In this document: one piece after another, positions 1 through 9,699 of the stretch
Layout: each line of letters opens with the position of its first letter
How positions within the stretch are numbered: the stretch's first letter is position 1
NCBI GenBank assembly: GCA_009697455.1
Contig: SHUI01000005.1
Span: 1 to 43,930 of the forward strand
Reading direction: 5' to 3'
Source: Bryobacterales bacterium
GTDB lineage: Bacteria > Acidobacteriota > Terriglobia > Bryobacterales > Bryobacteraceae
Length of the DNA: 43,930 bases
Notes under the pieces: model-generated
What the model was told of the DNA's origin: nothing
Database searches by the model: none
The model's input: the letters and a program-made list of their open reading frames with translations, nothing else
Position numbers and translations under genes: made by a program

Positions 1-1
1 G

Positions 2-2779
2 CTGTACAAGCTGGGGGGCAAGGCCGATGCAGCCATGATGCGGTTTGAGACTGCCTCGAAGCTCGACCCGAACCTCGCCGGACCGCATTTCCAGCTCTAC
101 AATGCATACCGGAGTGCGAACCGCCCCACGGACGCCGCACGCGAACTGAAGGAATTCCAGGAGATCAAAAAACGTCAGGCGGGCGCCGCGATTCCGGAAG
201 ATTTGGAATGGAGCTTCTTCGCCGAGGTCTATGAAACGCTCGATCCGGCGAATTCGAAGGAAGACTCCGCGGCGGGTCCGGAGTTGAAGTGGAGTGAGAA
301 GAAGCTTGCCGAGGGTCTCGACGCGAAGACCGCGGGCGTGACGGTTCTTGACGCCGATGGCGACGGGCGTCCTGATGCAGCCGTGTGGTCCGCGAACGGT
401 ATTCAGGTGTTCAAGGGCGGCTCAGTGAAGATGGAGAACGCGGCGCTCGCTGCCGTCAAGGACGTTATTTCCGTGACCGCGGGGGACTTCAACAACGATG
501 GCCTTGCCGATCTGACCGTGCTGTCGAAAACCGGTGTCACGCTGTTTGCCAATCAGAAAGGCGTGTTTCAGAAGAACGTGGCTCAGCCTCCGGCGGGTGT
601 TTACGCCAATGCGGTCTGGATCGACTACGATCACGACTACGACCTGGACCTTTTTCTGCTCGGTGCGAAATGCGCGCTTGTCCGCAACAACGGCGCGGCC
701 GGCTTCAGCGATCGGACCGCGGACTTCCCATTCGCGAAAGGCAACGCGACCGCCGGAGTTCTTTTCGAGCTGATCGCAGACACGAATGGCTCGGATCTGG
801 TGGTTGCGTACGAAGATCGCATGGCGGTTCTTTATCGAGACAAACTCGCGGGCAAGTTTGAAGCCATGCCGCTCGACGCGATCCCCGCCGGCACGATATC
901 GCTCGCGGCTCAGGACGTCGATAACGACGGATGGATGGATGTCGTGGCTGGCTCGCCCTCAGGCGTGACGCTGGCGTTCAATCGCGAGGGCAAGCTCTCG
1001 GCAGGAGCCCCGCCCGCGAACGCACGTGGCCCAGTGACTTTTGTGGATTTGGAAAATCGTGGAATTGCCGATCTGGTGTCGTCGAACGGTGTATCGCGAA
1101 ATCTGGGCGCCGGGGCGTTTACCGCGGCCAAAGCGCTGAGGCAGGCAGGATCGGGGTTCGCGGCGGCGGATTTCGACACTGATGGCCGCGCCGATCTGCT
1201 GATGGCTGGGGCCGATGGTTCCGCGTCGCTGCTGCGCAACGAGACCGAGACGAAGAACGGATGGATCAGGATCGCGCTCACCGGGGTAAAGAACGTAAAG
1301 CTTGCCCCAGGTGCGGAAGTTGAAGTCAAAGCCGGAGCACGCTATCAAAAGAAGATTTACGAGGGCATTCCCCTGGTATTCGGCCTCAGGGGGCATAAAG
1401 AAGCCGACACGGTCCGTATCACGTGGCCGAACGGGTTGATCCAGAACGAGCCGAAACAGGCGGCGGGAAAAGCTTTCGCCTACAAGGAAGCGCAGCGTCT
1501 GTCGGGTTCGTGCCCCATGATATTCACGTGGAACGGCAAGGAGTTTGAGTTCATCACGGATGTTCTAGGCGTCGCGCCACTCGGCGCGAGTTCGGGCGAT
1601 GGCAAGTATTTTCCGGTCGATCATGACGAATACGTTCAGATTCCCGGAGAATCGCTCAAGCTTGAAAACGGCAGGTACGAGATTCGTATCACGGAAGAGT
1701 TGCGCGAGGTTTCCTATCTCGACCAGATCAAGCTGATAGCCGTGGATCATCGGGCGGACACCGAGATTTACACGAACGACAAGTTCAAGTCGCCTCCGTT
1801 TCCGGACTTCCGGCTTTACGGAGTTCAGAAGCGGGTCTATCCCACGGCCGCGCGGGATCATAACGGTGTGGACGTGCGGGCGCGGCTTTCGAAACGCGAC
1901 CGTGTCTATCCGGACGGATTCAAGCGGGACTATTCCGGCGTGGCCGAGTCGCACCATGTCGACCTGGATTTCAAGGGTCACGCGGCTGGCGGCAAGGCCG
2001 TGCTGATCCTAAACGGCTGGGTCGATTGGGCCGATGGGAGCACGTTCCTGGGTGCGTCGCAGGAAAGCAAAGACGGGCTGGTGTTCCCGTACCTGCAGGT
2101 GAAGGATCAGGCTGGCCGCTGGCAAACGGTCATTTCCGACATGGGAATTCCGGCCGGTAAGCCGAAGACGATCGCGGTCGACCTTACCGGAAAATTTCTT
2201 TCGGATTCGCGGGAGGTGCGGATCGTGACCAACCTCTGCGTCTACTGGGATGAGATTTTCTTGAGCGAAGAGACAGGGACGCCTCAGACCCGGATAACCC
2301 CCCTCGTGGCAGGGACGGCAGATCTACGCTTCCGAGGTTTTTCGAAGCCCGTGATACATCCCGAGCGGAAACAGCCCGAGGCCTTCGTTTACGCGAATTG
2401 GATGGCCGGTTCGATGTGGAACCCCACGCCTGGAAACTATACCCGTTACGGCGACGTGGCGGAGTTGCTGAACCTGGTGGACGACCGGATGGTGCTGATG
2501 GGATCGGGAGACGAATTGCGTCTGTCCTACTCCGCGGACGGGTTGCCCGCGGTGAGCAATGGCTGGAAGAGGGACTTTCTGCTCTATGTCGATGGATGGG
2601 CGAAGGACGGTGATGCGAACACGGCGTATTCTCAAACCGTGGAACCGCTCCCATTTCACGGCATGGCCGGGTATCCATACACAGGGGGCGAGCGCTTTCC
2701 GCAGGCAGGTTATCAGAAGGAGTTCAACACGAGGCCCGCGCTGCGGCTAGTGCGTCCGCTCGCGGAGCGCAGGAAATGA
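2..2779 (+). CDS. TPR / FG-GAP (VCBS) / UnbV-like protein, 5' truncated by the window edge
   Basis: The frame is open from base 2, so the true start lies outside the window; the first ATG (35) falls inside a TPR helix pair and is not the start. Visible order: one TPR-like unit (about 2-190), then at least five Ca-binding FG-GAP/VCBS loops of the form DxDxDGxxD (near 350, 490, 630, 915 and 1170), then an ASPIC/UnbV-like segment (about 1260-1470, with an ITWPNG motif). The last 430 or so residues form a conserved-looking domain beginning SCPMIFTWNG that I cannot name. The family is known for secreted or surface proteins with a beta-propeller that binds calcium and probably ligands. It lies upstream of the multiheme cytochrome in the same orientation (214-base gap), so a joint role at the cell surface is inferred. 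The enzymatic activity, if any, is unknown. Confidence 0.85.
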   Translation: MYKLGGKADAAMMRFETASKLDPNLAGPHFQLYNAYRSANRPTDAARELKEFQEIKKRQAGAAIPEDLEWSFFAEVYETLDPANSKEDSAAGPELKWSEKKLAEGLDAKTAGVTVLDADGDGRPDAAVWSANGIQVFKGGSVKMENAALAAVKDVISVTAGDFNNDGLADLTVLSKTGVTLFANQKGVFQKNVAQPPAGVYANAVWIDYDHDYDLDLFLLGAKCALVRNNGAAGFSDRTADFPFAKGNATAGVLFELIADTNGSDLVVAYEDRMAVLYRDKLAGKFEAMPLDAIPAGTISLAAQDVDNDGWMDVVAGSPSGVTLAFNREGKLSAGAPPANARGPVTFVDLENRGIADLVSSNGVSRNLGAGAFTAAKALRQAGSGFAAADFDTDGRADLLMAGADGSASLLRNETETKNGWIRIALTGVKNVKLAPGAEVEVKAGARYQKKIYEGIPLVFGLRGHKEADTVRITWPNGLIQNEPKQAAGKAFAYKEAQRLSGSCPMIFTWNGKEFEFITDVLGVAPLGASSGDGKYFPVDHDEYVQIPGESLKLENGRYEIRITEELREVSYLDQIKLIAVDHRADTEIYTNDKFKSPPFPDFRLYGVQKRVYPTAARDHNGVDVRARLSKRDRVYPDGFKRDYSGVAESHHVDLDFKGHAAGGKAVLILNGWVDWADGSTFLGASQESKDGLVFPYLQVKDQAGRWQTVISDMGIPAGKPKTIAVDLTGKFLSDSREVRIVTNLCVYWDEIFLSEETGTPQTRITPLVAGTADLRFRGFSKPVIHPERKQPEAFVYANWMAGSMWNPTPGNYTRYGDVAELLNLVDDRMVLMGSGDELRLSYSADGLPAVSNGWKRDFLLYVDGWAKDGDANTAYSQTVEPLPFHGMAGYPYTGGERFPQAGYQKEFNTRPALRLVRPLAERRK

Positions 2780-2843
2780 GGACGCGGCGGTTGAGGTTCC
2801 GGATACGCACACTTCCACGTCACGCACCGGCCGCGCTTCGCAC

Positions 2844-2867
2844 GGCAGGCGGGCGAATGCGCCTGCC
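2844..2867. terminator. GC-rich hairpin after the FG-GAP gene
   Basis: A perfect 8-bp inverted repeat (GGCAGGCG at 2844-2851 and CGCCTGCC at 2860-2867) has an 8-base loop. There is no T-run on either strand, so it is a hairpin that could be a weak terminator, a processing site or a dispersed intergenic repeat. Confidence 0.4.
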
Positions 2868-2909
2868 CCACGACGCAAAGCAGAGTTCTTGTCAGGAACC
2901 GGCACTTTC

Positions 2910-2933
2910 ATCCTTCGTGGTGAGCCGAAGGAT
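2910..2933. repeat. Second intergenic hairpin (ATCCTTCG/CGAAGGAT)
   Basis: A perfect 8-bp inverted repeat (2910-2917 with 2926-2933) has an 8-base loop. It lies 42 bases after the previous hairpin in the 214-base gap before the cytochrome gene. Two unrelated perfect hairpins in one short gap look like REP-type intergenic elements, but no second copy of either was noticed elsewhere in the window. Confidence 0.35.
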
Positions 2934-2993
2934 CATGGCTAGTGTGTTCTTACTATTGTTCGGAGGCCTCTCCGGGGCTAGCATGGAAAACCT

Positions 2994-5867
2994 ATGAAGA
3001 ACTCCAGGTTGGTCAAGTGGATTGGGATTTTCTTTATCGTGCTGCTGGTGAACACGAGCTACATTTCCGCGTTCGCCTCCCCCACGATTTTCTACTTCAC
3101 CAACGTGATCTACCACTTGGCATCCGGCGTCGTGTTGGCGCTGGCACTGTTTCTCGTGTTGCGCAACAGCGAGGACCTCCGAAACGGAATCGCGGCGAGC
3201 GCGGGCTTCTTCGCGGTCTCAACGCTGCTTGCCTTGTATTTGCTCAAGACGGGGAACACCACCGACTACAAATGGGTGCTATGGTCGCATATCGGATCGG
3301 CGGGTCTGGGTGTTGTGTGCCTTATTCCGTTTGTGTCGCGGATGGCACGTCAACACGGCGGCGGTTGGGCAACGTTTAAGTCAGCTTTTCAGTACTCAAT
3401 GATTCTTCTGGTGCTCTTCCCGGCGGCGACAGCCGTATACCGCCGCGCGTTTCCCGAAGCTTCGCACCGGATCAAGAATCCGCTGGTCGTTCCCACTTCG
3501 ATGGCCGAGGAGGGTGGCGGGCCGAAATCACCATTCTATCCGTCTTCGGCGAAGACGAACGTCGGCGGGATTATCCCTTCAAACTTCTTCATGGATTCTG
3601 AAGCCTGCGGCGCTTGCCACAAAGATATTTACGAACAATGGAAGAGTTCGATGCATCACTTCGCATCGTTCAACAATCAGTTTTACCGCAAGTCGATCGA
3701 GTACATGCAATCGGTGGTCGGACTGCAACCGAGCAAGTGGTGCGCGGGCTGCCACGATCATGCGGTGTTCTTCAACGGCCGTTTCGACAAGCCGATTAAG
3801 GATCAGATCGACACGCCGGAGGCGCACGCGGGCCTCGCCTGCACTTCCTGCCATTCGATCGTACACGTAGATAGCTCGATGGGCAATGGCGGATTCACCA
3901 TCGAGTACCCGCCACTTCACGAAATCGCGACGAGCAAAAACAAGTACATCCGCGCATTCGACCATTTCATCACCTATCTGAACCCTGTCCCGCACAAGCA
4001 GGCTTTCATGAAGCCGTTCATGCGGCAGGACACTGCCGAATATTGTTCGAGCTGCCACAAGGTTCACCTCGACGTACCGGTGAACAGTTACCGGTGGTTC
4101 CGCGGATTCAACGATTACGACAATTGGCAGGCGAGCGGTTTCGGGCAGGGGGCGCGGTCGTTTTACTATCCGCCCAAGAAGCAGCATTGCGGTGATTGTC
4201 ATATGCCGCTCGTAAAGTCGAACGATCCGGGCAATCGCGGCGGCGAAGTGCATTCACACCGGTTCCCGGGAGCAAACATGGCGGTGCCAACGGCGAACCG
4301 CGACCACGCCCAGCTAGGCGCTACGGAACGATTCCTGAAATCCGGCTTCATCACAGTGGACATTTTCGCCGTTTCACCAGTGGAGGACCAGAAAGGCCAG
4401 ACTGCGATGATTCGGAGGGCGGGCGAAGGTCCACAGTTGATGTCGAGCACGGCTGTGGGGGAAGAGGCCGAGCAATCCGGCAACATCGTGATTCGAGAAG
4501 TGGGCAAGATCGCGGCGCCAATCGACAGGTCCGGAGTGCACCTGAAGCCCGGTTCGGAGGCGCGCGTGGATGTCGTGGTCCGCACCCGTAAGATCGGCCA
4601 TTTTTTCCCGGGCGGGACACTTGATTCGTTCGACATCTGGCTCGAATTGCAGGCCAAGGATGCAACCGGAAAAATCATCTACTGGAGCGGGCAGGTGTCG
4701 GACGAAGGAAAAGGCCCGGTCGAACCCGGAGCGCACTTCTACCGGTCCTATCAGCTTGACGGCGAAGGCAACCCGATCAATAAGCGCAACGCATGGCAGG
4801 CTCGCAGCGTGCTTTACGTCCGGGCGATTCAACCTGGCGCGGCGGATACAGTTCATTACCGGGTGAAGGTGCCGAAAGATGCAAAGGGCCCTATCACGTT
4901 CGCGACCAAGCTCAATTACCGCAAGTTCTCCCATTACTACACGCAATTTGCGTATGCCGGACAGCCAAAACCCGGTCAGGACGAAGCTACGCTGTTGAGC
5001 AAGAGTCACAACAGCCTCGCGTACTCCTTTGACAAAGCAAATATTCCGAAGAACGTGTCGGGACAGATCAAGGACGAGATTCCGGACGTTCCCATCATCA
5101 CGCTAGCGGAGGCAAAGACGGAGATCCCGCTCGGCGACGGCGAGAGTGAATGGAAGCCGGTTGCGGAGAAGAAGGACCGGGAGAGATGGAATGACTGGGG
5201 TATCGGATTGCTCCTTCAGGGCGACTTGAAGGCAGCCGAGTTTGCCTTCAGAAAGGTGACCGAAGCCGAGCCAGGATACGCCGACGGGTGGTTGAACGTG
5301 GCGCGGGCGCTCATTCAGGAAGGCGAGACTGATGCCTCAAAGCCTTTCATCAAGAAGGCGCTTGAGATCGATCCAAAGCTCGGGCGGATCTACTATTTCA
5401 AAGCGCTGATCGAAAAGGCGGACGGCGAGTACGACGCCGCGCTGACCTCGCTGCGCACCGCCGAAGCGATGTATCCCAGGGATCGCGTGGTGCTCAACCA
5501 GATCGCTCGTATTCTGTTTCTGAAACGCGAGTATGCGGAAGCGATCAAGGTGTTGGATCGCGTGTGCCTGGTTGATCCCGAAGACGTCCAGATGCACTAC
5601 ACGGCGATGCTGTGCCACCGGGGGATGGGGAACGCGGAAAAAGCCGCGAGGGAAGAGTCGCTGTTTCGGCGATTCAAGGTGGAGGAGGCGGCGCAATCGA
5701 TTACCGGCAAGCGGCGTCTGGTGAGCCCGGAAGATAACAACGAGCGGCAGACCATCCATGATCACGAGAGCGTTTCACTGACGGCTCCGAAGGCGCCAGC
5801 GCCATCGAAGCAAGTCAGGGTCAAAAAGGAAGGGCGCGCGGAGACGGCGGCCGGAGGTTCGGAGTGA
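2994..5867 (+). CDS. Membrane-anchored five-heme cytochrome c with C-terminal TPRs
   Basis: A 957-residue protein. Residues about 8-148 hold roughly five hydrophobic helices; an odd number with a cytoplasmic N-terminus would place the rest outside the membrane. Five CxxCH heme sites follow: CGACH (205), CAGCH (250), CTSCH (283), CSSCH (351) and CGDCH (399), in a layout like cytochrome c554-type multiheme proteins. A beta-rich region (about 490-690) comes next, then two or three TPR units (about 725-880). The role inferred is electron transfer in the periplasm or at the cell surface, with the TPRs docking partners. It ends in a 4-base overlap with the next FG-GAP gene, so translation is probably coupled. 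The ATG start is preceded only by a weak GGAAAA. No known enzyme domain (nitrite, hydroxylamine) could be assigned, so the electron donor and acceptor are open. Confidence 0.85.
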   Translation: MKNSRLVKWIGIFFIVLLVNTSYISAFASPTIFYFTNVIYHLASGVVLALALFLVLRNSEDLRNGIAASAGFFAVSTLLALYLLKTGNTTDYKWVLWSHIGSAGLGVVCLIPFVSRMARQHGGGWATFKSAFQYSMILLVLFPAATAVYRRAFPEASHRIKNPLVVPTSMAEEGGGPKSPFYPSSAKTNVGGIIPSNFFMDSEACGACHKDIYEQWKSSMHHFASFNNQFYRKSIEYMQSVVGLQPSKWCAGCHDHAVFFNGRFDKPIKDQIDTPEAHAGLACTSCHSIVHVDSSMGNGGFTIEYPPLHEIATSKNKYIRAFDHFITYLNPVPHKQAFMKPFMRQDTAEYCSSCHKVHLDVPVNSYRWFRGFNDYDNWQASGFGQGARSFYYPPKKQHCGDCHMPLVKSNDPGNRGGEVHSHRFPGANMAVPTANRDHAQLGATERFLKSGFITVDIFAVSPVEDQKGQTAMIRRAGEGPQLMSSTAVGEEAEQSGNIVIREVGKIAAPIDRSGVHLKPGSEARVDVVVRTRKIGHFFPGGTLDSFDIWLELQAKDATGKIIYWSGQVSDEGKGPVEPGAHFYRSYQLDGEGNPINKRNAWQARSVLYVRAIQPGAADTVHYRVKVPKDAKGPITFATKLNYRKFSHYYTQFAYAGQPKPGQDEATLLSKSHNSLAYSFDKANIPKNVSGQIKDEIPDVPIITLAEAKTEIPLGDGESEWKPVAEKKDRERWNDWGIGLLLQGDLKAAEFAFRKVTEAEPGYADGWLNVARALIQEGETDASKPFIKKALEIDPKLGRIYYFKALIEKADGEYDAALTSLRTAEAMYPRDRVVLNQIARILFLKREYAEAIKVLDRVCLVDPEDVQMHYTAMLCHRGMGNAEKAAREESLFRRFKVEEAAQSITGKRRLVSPEDNNERQTIHDHESVSLTAPKAPAPSKQVRVKKEGRAETAAGGSE

Positions 5868-7561
5868 AGAGGTTCGGAATGAAGAAATCGCTGTTTAGCG
5901 TGGCGGCCGTGGGTACGGCTGCCGCCGTAATCGCGGCAAACACCCCAGCGGCCACGGTGCAGTTCACCGACATCACCGCGGTCTCCGGCGTCAAGTTTAC
6001 ACACAACAGCGGACGCGCCGGAAAGAAGTTTCTCCCCGAGACTTTGGGTTCCGGAGGCGCGTTCTTTGACGCCGATGGCGATGGATGGCCTGATGTCCTG
6101 CTGGTTAACAGCAAGGACTGGACGCCGCGCGGGCGAAAGTCGCTTCATGCTCTTTACAGGAACAATAAGAACGGCACGTTTACCAACATTACGGCCGGCA
6201 GCGGCCTCGATGTCGAGATGTACGGCATCGGCGTTGCCGTGGCCGACTACGACAACGACGGCAAGGACGACGTGTACATTACCGCGCTTGAAGGGGACCG
6301 CCTGTTTCACAATGAGGGCGGCGCCAAGTTCAAGGATGTTACAAAGACGTCCGGGATCAACAACGCCAACTTCGCCACCAGCGTAGCGTGGCTCGATTAC
6401 GACAAAGATGGCAAGGTCGATGTGTTCATCGCAAACTATGTTCAATGGACGGCAAAGGGCGACCTGTGGTGTTCACTCGATGGCGCGGCGAAGTCGTATT
6501 GCACGCCGGAGTCCTACAAGGGAACGCAGTCCAAGCTCTACCATAATCTGGGCGCCGGCAAGTTCGAAGACGTGAGCGCGAAGGCCGGAGTCGGCGACAA
6601 CACAAGCAAGTCGCTCGGCATCACGGTGTTTGACTACAACGGCGACGGGTGGCCGGACATGTTTGTCGCCAACGACACACAGCCGAACAAGCTCTACCGG
6701 AACAATAAGAATGGAACGTTCAGCGATGAAGGCATGTCGGCGGGCGTGGCATTCGGCGAGGACGGCGTCGCGCGAGGCGCAATGGGCGTGGATACGGGCG
6801 ACTACGACAGGTCCGGACGGCCTCACCTCCTTGTGGGTAATTTTTCAAATCAGATGATCGGCCTCTACCACAACGAGGGCACCGGCTTGTTTGTCGACGA
6901 AGCGCCTACTTCGACCATCGGACGCGCAAGTCTGCTTACACTGGCGTTCGGAGTGTTTTTCTTCGACTACGATCTGGACGGTTATCTCGATGTCTTCGCG
7001 GCCAACGGCCATATCGAAGAAGAGATCGGACGCGTTCAGCCGAAGGTCTCCTACAAGGAGCCGCCGCTGTTGTTTCACAACCTGGGAAAACGAAAGTTTG
7101 AAAACGCCGGTGCGGGAATGGGCGCGGAATTCAACCGCCCAATTGTGGCCCGGGGAGCCGCGTATGCGGACATCGACCGAGACGGAGATCTCGACCTTCT
7201 GATGACGAGCAACCACGGCCCGGCATACCTGTTTCGCAACGATGGCGGCAATAAGAACAGGTTCCTGTGCGTGAAGGCACTGGGAACCAAATCCAACCGC
7301 AGCGCGATTGGAGCGGTGGTCCGCATCGAAAGCGCATCGGGAAAGCAGTGGAGTTCGGTTCGGAGCGGATCGAGCTTCGCATCCCAGAGCGATCTCGCGA
7401 TTACGTTTGGGCTGGGTAACGATCCGGCGGTGAAGTCGCTCGAGATTGAGTGGCCAAGCGGGGCACGGCAAAAACTGACCGATATCGCGGCTAACCAGTT
7501 CATTACGGTTGAAGAGGGGAAGGGTATCGTGGCGAAATCCGCGCCCGCGGCGGGCAAATAA
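5864..7561 (+). CDS. CRTAC1-like FG-GAP / ASPIC-UnbV secreted protein
   Basis: A 565-residue exported protein. After a signal peptide (hydrophobic run of Ala/Val up to about residue 30), FG-GAP/VCBS loops recur (FFDADGDGWPD, DYDNDGKDD, DYDKDGKVD, DYNGDGWPD, DYDLDGYLD, DIDRDGDLD). A C-terminal ASPIC/UnbV domain (about 465-550) includes SRSxSGFxSQ-like and EWPSG motifs. This architecture is typical of CRTAC1-family proteins, which are very abundant in Acidobacteria. The GTG start at 5864 overlaps the cytochrome stop and has GGAGG six bases upstream. An ATG at 5879 with AGAGG six bases upstream gives a cleaner signal peptide and is an equally good start. Co-location with the multiheme cytochrome suggests a shared surface complex; the ligand is unknown. 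Confidence 0.88.
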   Translation: MKRFGMKKSLFSVAAVGTAAAVIAANTPAATVQFTDITAVSGVKFTHNSGRAGKKFLPETLGSGGAFFDADGDGWPDVLLVNSKDWTPRGRKSLHALYRNNKNGTFTNITAGSGLDVEMYGIGVAVADYDNDGKDDVYITALEGDRLFHNEGGAKFKDVTKTSGINNANFATSVAWLDYDKDGKVDVFIANYVQWTAKGDLWCSLDGAAKSYCTPESYKGTQSKLYHNLGAGKFEDVSAKAGVGDNTSKSLGITVFDYNGDGWPDMFVANDTQPNKLYRNNKNGTFSDEGMSAGVAFGEDGVARGAMGVDTGDYDRSGRPHLLVGNFSNQMIGLYHNEGTGLFVDEAPTSTIGRASLLTLAFGVFFFDYDLDGYLDVFAANGHIEEEIGRVQPKVSYKEPPLLFHNLGKRKFENAGAGMGAEFNRPIVARGAAYADIDRDGDLDLLMTSNHGPAYLFRNDGGNKNRFLCVKALGTKSNRSAIGAVVRIESASGKQWSSVRSGSSFASQSDLAITFGLGNDPAVKSLEIEWPSGARQKLTDIAANQFITVEEGKGIVAKSAPAAGK

Positions 7562-7598
7562 ACAAGATTTCACGCCGCCGCCAGTGTAAAGTAGGCAA

Positions 7599-9404
7599 AT
7601 GAGCGATTTGGTCAAATTTCTGGCGACGGTTCCGGTCTTCCGCGATGTGCCCACTGGAGAACTGGAGGAAATCTCGGCTTTGTTTCGCGAGGAGATCTTC
7701 CCCGCCGGAAAAACCATCTTGCGGCAGGGCGCCAAGAGCCACTCAATCTACTTCCTGCGAAGCGGTCGCTTGGCGATAAGAGTACAGAAGGGCGAGAAGC
7801 GCGAGACGGTGGCTTTCCTTCAGCCGCCGGCCTTGTTCGGAGAGCTATCTTACATTACGGGCAGGGCGGTATCCGCGAACGTGGAAGTCTCCGTCGATGC
7901 CTCCGTCGTGGTTCTCTCGGGCGACGCCATGGCGCAGCTCGGGTCCCATCGCGACGCCGTCATGCGAGGGATTCTCACCGCCGTTGCCGAGCGCCTGCAT
8001 GACACCGTAACGAAGGGCACGAAAGCCGTGGAAGCGCCCGTCGTGCTACTCCGGCCCGACCGGAATTGGGAGGCTCCCCACGCGTTCGCGGTGGAACTTG
8101 GCCGCGCGCTGTCGCGCCAGAATGGGCAGGACACGCTGGTCGCTCATGTCGGGTCCGAGGATGCCCCGGCCACCCAGATCGGCGGCCGGCTCTACGTGGC
8201 CGCGGTTGCCGTGGCGTCCGTTGATGGCGGTTTGCGCGCGGACGTTGCAAAGCGCTTGGTAGAGAGTAAGGCGCAATATCCGAACATCGTGCTCAATCCC
8301 GTTGGACCGCACGCGGCGGACATAGCGGACTTGATCCAGCCGTTCGCGGATTTCCACGGATTTCTGCTCGGCGATGGCGGCGAGCCCCCCGCGTCTTTGC
8401 CGGAAACGGCCTTCGTGGTCGCCAGTCCAACGAATTCGAAATTGAAGGCGCTGAAAGGAAATCAGCAGCTTATCTGGGATGCGGCCGGTTCCGAGGACGC
8501 CCATCTCGGTGGCCGGCCCGCGCTGCCGAAGTTCGTTCGCGTCGCCGAGTCGATGGCGCGTTTCATCTGCGGCGCGCAGGTAGGCCTCGCGTTGGGCGGA
8601 GGCGCGGCGTGGGGATGGGCGCACATCGGTGTGCTCTCCGTGCTCGAGGGCGCAGGCATTCCCATCGACGTGGTTTCCGGCTGCTCCATGGGCACCGTCA
8701 TCGGCTCCCTGCGCTGCTCCGGGCTTGATCTCGGCGAAGTTCGCGAGGTTGCGGACTACTGGTCCACCAGGACGAAGAAGTTCCTCAACTGGCGGATATG
8801 GCAGTTCTGCCTGATTAGTGAAAAGGTGGCGCGCCGGGTGTTTGGGCAGTACTGGGGCACACGCAACGTCAACCAGATGGAGATTCCGTTTTGGGCCAAT
8901 GCCGTCGATATCAAGACCGGCAAGGAATTCACGATTGTGGACAACCCCATCGTCGATTGCGTGCGCGCGTCCATTGCGCTGCCGGGGCTTCTGCCGCCCT
9001 TTCAGCGCGATGATCATTTGCTGGTTGACGCCGGGATCATGGATCCGGTCCCCGCCGGCCTCGTCCGGCGCATGGGCGCGCGATACGCCATTTCTGTCAA
9101 CGCTATGGCGCGTCTGGAATCACAGAAGATGAGTACGCGCTACCCCATGAATCTGTTCGACGTCATGAACCGTTGCATGACCGTAATGGGGCACGAGGTA
9201 GGGCAGGGCCGGGCCGAGGAGTTGTCGGATGTAGTGTTGACTCCCGCGCTGGGCGATCTCGCGATGCTGTCGTTCGCGCGCGCCAAAGAAATTATAGAGT
9301 GCGGCAGGAAAGTCGCTGAAGAGAATCTGCCGGCGATTGTTGCCGGATATGAGCGGCTCAAAGGCCCGGCGAAAACGCCCCAGGCCGCTGAGGCCAAAAA
9401 TTAA
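7599..9404 (+). CDS. cNMP-binding-domain patatin-like phospholipase
   Basis: A 601-residue protein. The N-terminal ~125 residues form a cyclic-nucleotide-binding (CAP_ED) fold with typical GELSYITGR and RxAxVEVxxDASVVVL-type features. A middle region follows, then a patatin hydrolase domain (about 330-580). Catalytic elements are visible: the oxyanion loop GGGAAWGWAHIG, the nucleophile Ser363 in GCSMG, and Asp477 in the DAG motif of the dyad. Architecture and length match bacterial NTE/RssA-type lipases, which hydrolyse phospholipids or lysophospholipids. It sits 13 bases upstream of the acyl carrier protein and leads a ten-gene co-directional run, so it may release or remodel the lipid product or supply acyl chains. 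Whether the sensor domain binds a nucleotide cannot be told from the sequence. The ATG start follows TAGG. Confidence 0.87.
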   Translation: MSDLVKFLATVPVFRDVPTGELEEISALFREEIFPAGKTILRQGAKSHSIYFLRSGRLAIRVQKGEKRETVAFLQPPALFGELSYITGRAVSANVEVSVDASVVVLSGDAMAQLGSHRDAVMRGILTAVAERLHDTVTKGTKAVEAPVVLLRPDRNWEAPHAFAVELGRALSRQNGQDTLVAHVGSEDAPATQIGGRLYVAAVAVASVDGGLRADVAKRLVESKAQYPNIVLNPVGPHAADIADLIQPFADFHGFLLGDGGEPPASLPETAFVVASPTNSKLKALKGNQQLIWDAAGSEDAHLGGRPALPKFVRVAESMARFICGAQVGLALGGGAAWGWAHIGVLSVLEGAGIPIDVVSGCSMGTVIGSLRCSGLDLGEVREVADYWSTRTKKFLNWRIWQFCLISEKVARRVFGQYWGTRNVNQMEIPFWANAVDIKTGKEFTIVDNPIVDCVRASIALPGLLPPFQRDDHLLVDAGIMDPVPAGLVRRMGARYAISVNAMARLESQKMSTRYPMNLFDVMNRCMTVMGHEVGQGRAEELSDVVLTPALGDLAMLSFARAKEIIECGRKVAEENLPAIVAGYERLKGPAKTPQAAEAKN

Positions 9405-9417
9405 GGAGAAGAGGACG

Positions 9418-9675
9418 ATGAACGTCACAGCAGAGGACATAAGAACGGAAGTGAAGCGCTTGATTGCGGAGGTCACTGAGCGCACGCCAGAGGAGATCTC
9501 GGACACAGCACTATTTCAGGATGAGTTGGGTGTCGATTCGCTGATGGCCATGGAAGTCATGGTGGCAGTCGACAAGAAATACAAGATCAATATTCCGGAA
9601 GAGGAATTCGCGAAGATCAAGAACGTCGACGACACGGTTGCCGTGGTGCAGCGGTACCTTGGCGAAGCAGCCTAA
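9418..9675 (+). CDS. Acyl carrier protein (pathway-specific type)
   Basis: An 85-residue acyl carrier protein. The 4'-phosphopantetheine site is Ser41 in GVDSLMAMEVM, on the usual four-helix pattern, and acidic residues flank helix II. The motif differs from the GADSLDTVEL of housekeeping AcpP, which suggests a dedicated pathway carrier. The ATG at 9418 was chosen because AAGGAG sits about ten bases upstream and it gives the standard family length; the frame is open further upstream, but that would run into the patatin gene. It is followed 24 bases later by the ketosynthase, the usual ACP-KS order. It would tether the growing acyl or polyketide chain. Confidence 0.93.
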   Translation: MNVTAEDIRTEVKRLIAEVTERTPEEISDTALFQDELGVDSLMAMEVMVAVDKKYKINIPEEEFAKIKNVDDTVAVVQRYLGEAA

Positions 9676-9699
9676 GCCGGCCAGGGGATCGCTATCGCC

